DNA of 17,322 nt from an uncultured Catenibacterium sp. (GTDB lineage Bacteria; Bacillota_I; Bacilli_A; Erysipelotrichales; Coprobacillaceae): the NCBI RefSeq assembly GCF_900540665.1, contig NZ_UQGV01000055.1:1-17322 (forward strand). Direction: 5' to 3'. The notes below the pieces were generated by a model. It made no database searches. It was not told the DNA's origin and saw only the letters and a list, made by a program, of their open reading frames with translations. Shown here piece after piece: positions 12,556 through 17,322 of the stretch (its first letter is position 1; each line of letters begins with the position of its first letter). Made by a program: the position numbers and the translations under genes.

Positions 12556-14145
12556 ATGTCAGAATTTGTAGATAAAGTAAGTAAACGTCGTACGTTTGCG
12601 ATTATTTCTCACCCGGATGCTGGTAAAACAACATTAACAGAAAAGTTCTTATTATATGGTGGAGCTATTCAGGAAGCCGGTATGGTTAAGGGTAAGCAGA
12701 ATATGCGTCATGCAGTCAGTGACTGGATGGAAATTGAAAAACAGAGAGGTATTTCTGTTACATCTTCAGTATTACAGTTCAATTATGATGGGTTCTGTAT
12801 CAATATTCTAGATACTCCAGGCCATCAGGACTTCTCGGAAGATACATATCGTACATTGATGGCAGCTGACTCAGCGGTCATGGTTATTGATGCATCTAAG
12901 GGTGTCGAAGCACAGACACGTAAGTTATTCAAGGTTTGTGCAATGAGACATATTCCTATCTTTACTTTCATTAATAAGATGGATAGAGAAGCAAAAGACC
13001 CTTATGAATTAATGGAAGAAATTGAACAGGAATTAGGTATGGATACATGTCCTGTTAACTGGCCTATTGGATGTGGTAAACAGTTTAAAGGTGTTTATGA
13101 AAGAGAATCTAAGAAAGTGATTCGTTTCGTACCAGTACAGGGTGGTAAGAAGGAAGTACAGGAAATCATTACTGATTATGATGATCCTGAATTAATTAAA
13201 GAAATCGGTGAAGATTATTATGCGACTCTTCAGGATGATGTGGAATTACTAGATGGTGCAGGTGCAGAATTTGATCTAGAAAGAGTACATCGCGGAGAAT
13301 TATCACCAGTATGTTTTGGTAGTGCCTTAACTAACTTCGGTGTAGAACCATTCTTACATCATTTCTTAGATTACTCTATGCCTCCTCAGCCAAAACAGAG
13401 TGATGATGGACCAATTGATCCATTCAATGAAGATTTCAGTGCATTTGTATTCAAGATTCAGGCAAACATGAATAAAGCACATAGAGATAGAATGGCGTTC
13501 ATGCGTATTACTTCTGGTAAATACATTAAGGGTATGGAAGTATTCCATATGCAGGGAAATAAAAAGATTAAATTAAGTCAGTCTAAACAGTTAATGGCTG
13601 ATGACCGTGAAGAAATCCAAGAAGCGTATTCTGGAGATATCATCGGTGTTTTTGATCCAGGTATTTTCTCTATTGGTGATACAATCTGTACACCTAAGCA
13701 TAAGTTCAAGTTTGAAGGTATTCCTACATTCGCTCCTGAACATTTCGCGCGTATCCGTAATACAGATACAATGAAGCGTAAACAGTTCGTTAAGGGTGTA
13801 GAACAGATTGCTCAGGAAGGGGCTATTCAGATCTTTACTGAAATCGGTGGTTCTATGGAAGAAATCATCGTAGGGGTAGTAGGTGTCCTTCAGTTTGAAG
13901 TACTTGAATATCGTTTAAAGAACGAATATAACGTAAATATTAAAAGAGAACCTCTTGGATATCAGTTCATCAGATGGATTGACAATGAAGAAGTGGATCT
14001 ATATAGCTTAAACTTATCTTCAGATACAAAGAGAGTACAGGATTTAAGAGGAAAGTATTTATTACTCTTCTCAAATCAGTGGGGAATCAACTGGGCTACT
14101 GATAAGAATAAGGAATTAGTATTATCAGAGTTCTCTAAAAACTAA
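12556..14145 (+). CDS. prfC: Peptide chain release factor 3
   Basis: A 529-aa translational GTPase that removes RF1/RF2 from the ribosome after peptide release. G-domain motifs are HPDAGKTT (19-26), RGISVTSS (64-71, switch I), DTPGHQD (86-92) and NKMD (140-143), followed by domain II and the RF3 C-terminal domain. The KGKQ...DWMEIEKQRGISVTSS arrangement is diagnostic of RF3 against EF-G. Length matches the family. AAGGAGG ends 4 nt before ATG at 12556, only 9 bp after the aminopeptidase gene. It ends with two consecutive TAA codons, and the following PAP2 gene continues in the same frame. Confidence 0.97.
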   Translation: MSEFVDKVSKRRTFAIISHPDAGKTTLTEKFLLYGGAIQEAGMVKGKQNMRHAVSDWMEIEKQRGISVTSSVLQFNYDGFCINILDTPGHQDFSEDTYRTLMAADSAVMVIDASKGVEAQTRKLFKVCAMRHIPIFTFINKMDREAKDPYELMEEIEQELGMDTCPVNWPIGCGKQFKGVYERESKKVIRFVPVQGGKKEVQEIITDYDDPELIKEIGEDYYATLQDDVELLDGAGAEFDLERVHRGELSPVCFGSALTNFGVEPFLHHFLDYSMPPQPKQSDDGPIDPFNEDFSAFVFKIQANMNKAHRDRMAFMRITSGKYIKGMEVFHMQGNKKIKLSQSKQLMADDREEIQEAYSGDIIGVFDPGIFSIGDTICTPKHKFKFEGIPTFAPEHFARIRNTDTMKRKQFVKGVEQIAQEGAIQIFTEIGGSMEEIIVGVVGVLQFEVLEYRLKNEYNVNIKREPLGYQFIRWIDNEEVDLYSLNLSSDTKRVQDLRGKYLLLFSNQWGINWATDKNKELVLSEFSKN

Positions 14146-14175
14146 TAAAAAAATCTACGTTATTGGTGGACGCTT

Positions 14176-14769
14176 TTGTACTTTGTAGTCTATCTGGCAT
14201 GTTTCTTCTTTATTGAACATTTCATGCCAGTGACGCAATATCATGTTATTTCTACACCAATAGATCATATGATTCCATTTAATGAGTGGTTTGTTTTCTT
14301 TTATATCAGCTGGTTTGGGTATATCTTCTTCTCTTTCTGGTATTTCTTTTTCAAAGATAAGAAAGAATACTTGCAGATGATTACATTCCTATTTACCGGT
14401 ATGACACTCTTTATAGTGGTATCAGTCATCTATCCTAATGGTTTAGATATTAGACCAAAACAATTAGGTGATAATAATGTTGCGTTAATACTTGTTGATT
14501 TGCTTTATAAGATTGATACACCAACCAATGTATTGCCTAGTATTCATATCTTTAATTCTATTGGTATGTGTATGGCTTTTAGCAAATCAAAGCATGCAAC
14601 TGGTATTATGAAGAAGGGAACTATAATTCTTACAATAGGGATTATTATCTCCACTTTCTTAATCAAGCAACATGGAATTATTGATGCACTTTCTGCGGTT
14701 GTGTTATCAATCATTCTTTATGTAATTGTCTATAAGAAAAATACTTATTTATTAAAAAGAAAATCTTAA
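14176..14769 (+). CDS. PAP2-like membrane phosphatase
   Basis: At least 197 aa with about five or six membrane segments. Phosphatase motifs are IRPK (92-95; the Arg-Pro of motif 1), LPSIH (120-124; H124 of motif 2) and KQHGIID (164-170; H166 and D170 of motif 3), as in PAP2/inositolphosphotransferase-like proteins acting on lipid phosphates. The start is problematic. No ATG or GTG exists between the prfC stops and the first membrane helix; TTG at 14176 with GGTGGA 5 nt upstream is the only usual choice, yet coding-like sequence (KNLRYWWTLL) continues in frame upstream to the stop at 14146-14148. With TTG the protein begins inside its first helix. No promoter is seen, so it is probably transcribed with prfC. 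Confidence 0.75.
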   Translation: MYFVVYLACFFFIEHFMPVTQYHVISTPIDHMIPFNEWFVFFYISWFGYIFFSFWYFFFKDKKEYLQMITFLFTGMTLFIVVSVIYPNGLDIRPKQLGDNNVALILVDLLYKIDTPTNVLPSIHIFNSIGMCMAFSKSKHATGIMKKGTIILTIGIIISTFLIKQHGIIDALSAVVLSIILYVIVYKKNTYLLKRKS

Positions 14770-14796
14770 AAGTTCATGGGTCATCATGAACTTTTT
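14769..14796 (+). terminator. Terminator of the M29 peptidase/prfC/PAP2 operon
   Basis: AAAGTTCATG (14769-14778) and CATGAACTTT (14785-14794) form a 10-bp perfect stem with a 6-nt loop and a five-T tail (14792-14796), starting at the stop codon. Confidence 0.9.
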
Positions 14797-14842
14797 CTAT
14801 TGTCGAAAATATAATAATCATTTCCTTGGATTATAGTTTTTG

Positions 14843-14851
14843 TGTTAGAAT
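14843..14851 (+). promoter_or_regulatory. Extended -10 promoter of the glycerate kinase operon
   Basis: TGTTAGAAT lies 20 bp before the start codon at 14872. TTGGAT at 14826-14831 is only 14 bp away, too close for a regular -35 box. The in-frame GTG at 14842 would precede the transcript start. Confidence 0.55.
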
Positions 14852-14871
14852 ACCAACAGGGAGTGATATTG

Positions 14872-15960
14872 ATGAAAATATTAGCTGCGTTTGATTCTTT
14901 TAAAGAAAGTATGACTGCATATGTTGCAGGAGAAGCAGTACAGAGAGCTTATCATAATGTGCATATATGCCCTTTGGCTGATGGTGGTGAAGGGACAATG
15001 GAAGTCATGAATAGTTATCTACATGGTGATATTCATGAGATAGAGGTAGCGGGTCCTTTGTTTAAGACAGTTCACGCTAAAGTTGCTCTCGTAGATGATC
15101 TAGCTATTATAGAAAGTGCACAGGCATGTGGACTGGATTATTTAACGGAAGAAGAAAAGAATGGAACAGAAGCGACTTCTTATGGTGTAGGAGAAATGAT
15201 GAAGTATGCGTATGATCAGGGGGCTAGACGTTTTCTTCTGACTTTAGGTGGAACTGCCTGTAATGATGGCGGTATGGGCTTATTAAGCGGTATGGGTTAT
15301 GGCTTTTTTGATCAGTTTGATCAGAGAGTGCCGATGAATGCTAGAGGCTTAGAAACACTTGATCATATTAAAAAGACGCGTCTTGATTTATCAGATATAG
15401 AGGTAGAAGGAGCATGTGATGTTTCTAATCCTCTTTGTGGTAAAGAAGGAGCAACTTATGTTTTTGGCCCACAAAAGAAGGTAAAAGATTTAGAAAAGAC
15501 AGATCAAGCCATGAAGCATTATGCTGATATAATGAGTGAATTAGTTGGAAAAGATGATTCATATACACCTGGTGCAGGAGCAGCAGGAGGTATGGGTTAT
15601 GCCATAGTGACAGGACTTAATGGTCAGCTTGTGACTGGATTTGATGCAGTGAGTCGTACAGTTCATCTAGAAGAAGCAATCCAGCAAGCAGATATTATTT
15701 TTACTGGTGAAGGAAAGATGGATCATCAAACATTATATGGCAAGACACCATTGGGTGTATTGCGTTTAGCACAGAAATACAACAAGCCTGTTATTGCATT
15801 TTGTGGAAAGTGTGAAGATAAAGATGTATTACTCGAAGCAGGATTTGAGGATGTGCGCTGTATTAATCATACGGATGAACCTCTTTCTGTATTATTAGAA
15901 AAAGGTCCACAGTATTTAGAAGAAGAAGTGAGACGTTATCTGGAGGAAAAGAATGTATAA
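14872..15960 (+). CDS. Glycerate kinase (GlxK/GarK family)
   Basis: A 362-aa enzyme that phosphorylates D-glycerate with ATP, feeding glycerate into lower glycolysis. Members of this family usually make 2-phosphoglycerate. Typical segments are MKILAAFDSFKESMTA at the N terminus, LADGGEGT (35-42), GTACNDGGMGLLSGMG, GACDVSNPLCG, GAGAAGGMGYA and GEGKMDHQTLYGKTPLGV. Length is normal. The start is ATG at 14872 with AGGGAG at 14858-14863. There is no glyoxylate, galactarate or other glycerate-producing gene in the window; the partners are an RNA-modifying enzyme and an unknown protein, so the operon is not a metabolic one. Its last 8 bp overlap the next gene. Confidence 0.95.
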   Translation: MKILAAFDSFKESMTAYVAGEAVQRAYHNVHICPLADGGEGTMEVMNSYLHGDIHEIEVAGPLFKTVHAKVALVDDLAIIESAQACGLDYLTEEEKNGTEATSYGVGEMMKYAYDQGARRFLLTLGGTACNDGGMGLLSGMGYGFFDQFDQRVPMNARGLETLDHIKKTRLDLSDIEVEGACDVSNPLCGKEGATYVFGPQKKVKDLEKTDQAMKHYADIMSELVGKDDSYTPGAGAAGGMGYAIVTGLNGQLVTGFDAVSRTVHLEEAIQQADIIFTGEGKMDHQTLYGKTPLGVLRLAQKYNKPVIAFCGKCEDKDVLLEAGFEDVRCINHTDEPLSVLLEKGPQYLEEEVRRYLEEKNV

Positions 15961-16783
15961 GGTTACAAAAGATGAATTACTATTAGATTCTCTTGTGGAG
16001 CATACTCGTAAGAAGAGAAATGATTGTAAGAGCTTATTGAAATATAAATCAGTACAGGTGAATGGCGAAGTACAGACATATCATGCTTTTGAATTACATC
16101 CAGGAGATGAAGTAGAAGTAGGTAAGAAGATAAATCTGCCTTTTGAACTTCTTTATGAAGATGATGACATGATAGTCATTAATAAGCCTTCAGGGCTTGT
16201 GAGTGAAGAGACACGTAATAATAAATATCAGACAGCTTTTTATATGGTGCTGGAATATTGTCGTAAAAAGAGACAGCAGTGTTATCTTGTCCATCGTTTA
16301 GACCAGGATACTTCTGGTGTACTTATGTTTGTGAAGAATAAGAAGCTTTATCAGGAATTAACTCATAACTGGAATAAGTATGTTAAAACAAGAGGATATG
16401 TCGCGATATTAGAAGGACAATGTCGTAAGTCAGGTACAATAAAGAATCATCTTGTAGAAGATAGACAGTTAAAGATGCGTATTGCGAAAGAAGGACAATT
16501 GGCTATTACGCACTACAAGCCATTAGAAGTATCTAAAGATTATACAATGATGGAAGTATTCTTAGATACAGGACGTAAAAATCAGATTCGTGTTCATATG
16601 GCTTCTTTGAATCATCCTATTATTGGCGATAAGAAATATGGCGCACGTACAAATCCTTTAAAGAGATTAGGTCTACATGCACATGAATTTGCATTCACAC
16701 ATCCTTTTACGCATAAAACAATGACCTTTAAAGCACCGCTTCCTTCTTCTTTTACACAGATGTTTAAATCTTCCAAAAGATAG
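15953..16783 (+). CDS. RluA-family pseudouridine synthase
   Basis: A 276-aa enzyme that isomerises uridine to pseudouridine in RNA. An N-terminal S4-like domain (about 5-60) binds RNA. The catalytic domain has LYEDDDMIVINKPSGL (67-82), the active-site motif HRLDQDTSG with catalytic D117, and DTGRKNQIRVHMASLNHPIIGDKKYG toward the C terminus. This is the RluD/RluC layout with S4, but the rRNA or tRNA target is not determined by sequence. GGAGG (15942-15946) lies inside glycerate kinase, 6 nt before ATG, and the reading frames overlap by 8 bp, so translation is probably coupled. Confidence 0.93.
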   Translation: MYKVTKDELLLDSLVEHTRKKRNDCKSLLKYKSVQVNGEVQTYHAFELHPGDEVEVGKKINLPFELLYEDDDMIVINKPSGLVSEETRNNKYQTAFYMVLEYCRKKRQQCYLVHRLDQDTSGVLMFVKNKKLYQELTHNWNKYVKTRGYVAILEGQCRKSGTIKNHLVEDRQLKMRIAKEGQLAITHYKPLEVSKDYTMMEVFLDTGRKNQIRVHMASLNHPIIGDKKYGARTNPLKRLGLHAHEFAFTHPFTHKTMTFKAPLPSSFTQMFKSSKR

Positions 16784-16798
16784 AGTGGAGGATAAACG

Positions 16799-17257
16799 AT
16801 GAAGCATAGTAAACTGATTAGTCAAATTATTGTACTTGCGGTATGTGTTGTTGCGGTCTTTTTGGGGTTGAAACTTAGAGACAAAATCAGACTACAGAAG
16901 GAAGTTGTCTTGAATGTGAGTGTACATCCTTATGGCCTTATGGATGAAAAAGAAACATATTTAGTGGCCACACAGGTATACTTTCCTAAGGCTATTGATA
17001 TGTCTCAGGCAAGTTTTACTGTAGGTGATTTTAGTCAGCTTGGTGAAGTGAACGAGACACTTTCTAAAGATAAGACTTTAACTGAAGATTATTATAATAG
17101 TAAGGTGTTGCTTGAAAAGAATACACGAGTCATGATTGATTACAAGATTGTGCAGATGGAACGCCCGATGAATATAGAAAATCTCACAGTCAAGGCTACT
17201 ATAAAGTATAGAGGCGTAAAGATTCATGCAGTGAATGGTATTATTACGCAAATATAA
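16799..17257 (+). CDS. Membrane-anchored protein of unknown function
   Basis: A 152-aa protein with a single N-terminal hydrophobic segment (about 7-24) after a short basic end, not followed by a clear cleavage site, so it is probably a membrane anchor with an outward domain of about 125 residues. The domain alternates polar and hydrophobic residues in a beta-rich manner (VVLNVSVHPYG, TYLVATQVYFP, NLTVKATIKYRG), suggesting a beta-sandwich fold. I do not recognise the family. GGAGG (16787-16791) lies 7 nt before the ATG, 15 bp after the pseudouridine synthase, so it is the third gene of that operon. No terminator is visible after it. Confidence 0.75.
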   Translation: MKHSKLISQIIVLAVCVVAVFLGLKLRDKIRLQKEVVLNVSVHPYGLMDEKETYLVATQVYFPKAIDMSQASFTVGDFSQLGEVNETLSKDKTLTEDYYNSKVLLEKNTRVMIDYKIVQMERPMNIENLTVKATIKYRGVKIHAVNGIITQI

Positions 17258-17276
17258 AATAGAGTTGTTTGGAATT

Positions 17277-17322
17277 TTATGAATCTTTGATCTCTTCTCG
17301 AATGCAGCCATGGCAGAAAGTT
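17277..17322 (-). CDS. Possible 3' end of a minus-strand gene (partial)
   Basis: On the minus strand from the window edge, an open frame reads TFCHGCIREEIKDS and stops at TAA (17279-17277). The FCHGC motif and charged tail look protein-like, but only 14 codons are present. The 19 bp between this stop and the plus-strand stop at 17257 would make the genes convergent. No function can be assigned. Confidence 0.25.
   Translation of the reverse strand, partial: TFCHGCIREEIKDS

Noticed and set aside
17078..17311. Minus-strand open frame of 77 aa at the right end
   Set aside because: It runs antisense through the end of the anchored-protein gene, lacks a ribosome binding site and has no protein-like pattern.

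Overview
This is a 17.3 kb, AT-rich chromosomal segment from a Gram-positive bacterium. Strong AGGAGG-type ribosome binding sites, many extended -10 (TGnTATAAT) promoters, short U-tailed terminators and Bacillota-type gene families (MnmM/YtqB, a PcsB/CwlO-like NlpC/P60 hydrolase, VanY, M29 and M42 peptidases) point to low-GC Bacillota. A gut Erysipelotrichia relative (Catenibacterium or Coprobacillus type) is my best guess, but it is inference from style and not from a marker gene. Most of the window is ordinary housekeeping DNA. I see no CRISPR array, insertion sequence, prophage or recognisable defence island.

Left part (1-3121): a solitary tRNA-Leu(CAA) with a near-consensus promoter and terminator faces a minus-strand pair: a C_GCAxxG_C_C redox-type protein and the DNA repair glycosylase Tag. 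Tag is divergent from an RsmF-like rRNA m5C methyltransferase, which overlaps an HD-domain hydrolase by 4 bp.

Cell-wall part (3136-6292): a secreted coiled-coil NlpC/P60 endopeptidase and a membrane-anchored VanY D,D-carboxypeptidase flank a small minus-strand membrane protein. Each gene has its own terminator. The two hydrolases act on the same peptidoglycan peptides.

Middle part (6309-10874): MnmM tRNA methyltransferase, a HAD phosphatase, a very small sirtuin-like protein without a zinc ribbon, two AT-richer small genes (DUF3784-like membrane protein and DUF1284-like Cys protein), a U32-like TIM-barrel protein with a tight cysteine cluster, and an M42 aminopeptidase. All lie on the plus strand, with internal extended -10 promoters. 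A bidirectional terminator separates this run from a minus-strand cold-shock protein.

Right part (11279-17322): a TTGACA/TAGAAT promoter drives an M29 aminopeptidase, peptide release factor 3 and a PAP2-like membrane phosphatase whose start codon is odd. After a terminator comes an operon of glycerate kinase, an RluA-type pseudouridine synthase and an unknown membrane-anchored protein. A few codons at the right edge may be the tail of a minus-strand gene.

The observations most worth a second look are the zinc-less minimal sirtuin with altered NAD-site residues and an inverted repeat over its promoter, the adjacent compositionally different gene pair, the Cys-rich U32-like protein, and the PAP2 gene with no normal start codon. 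None of these amounts to a demonstrated new system.
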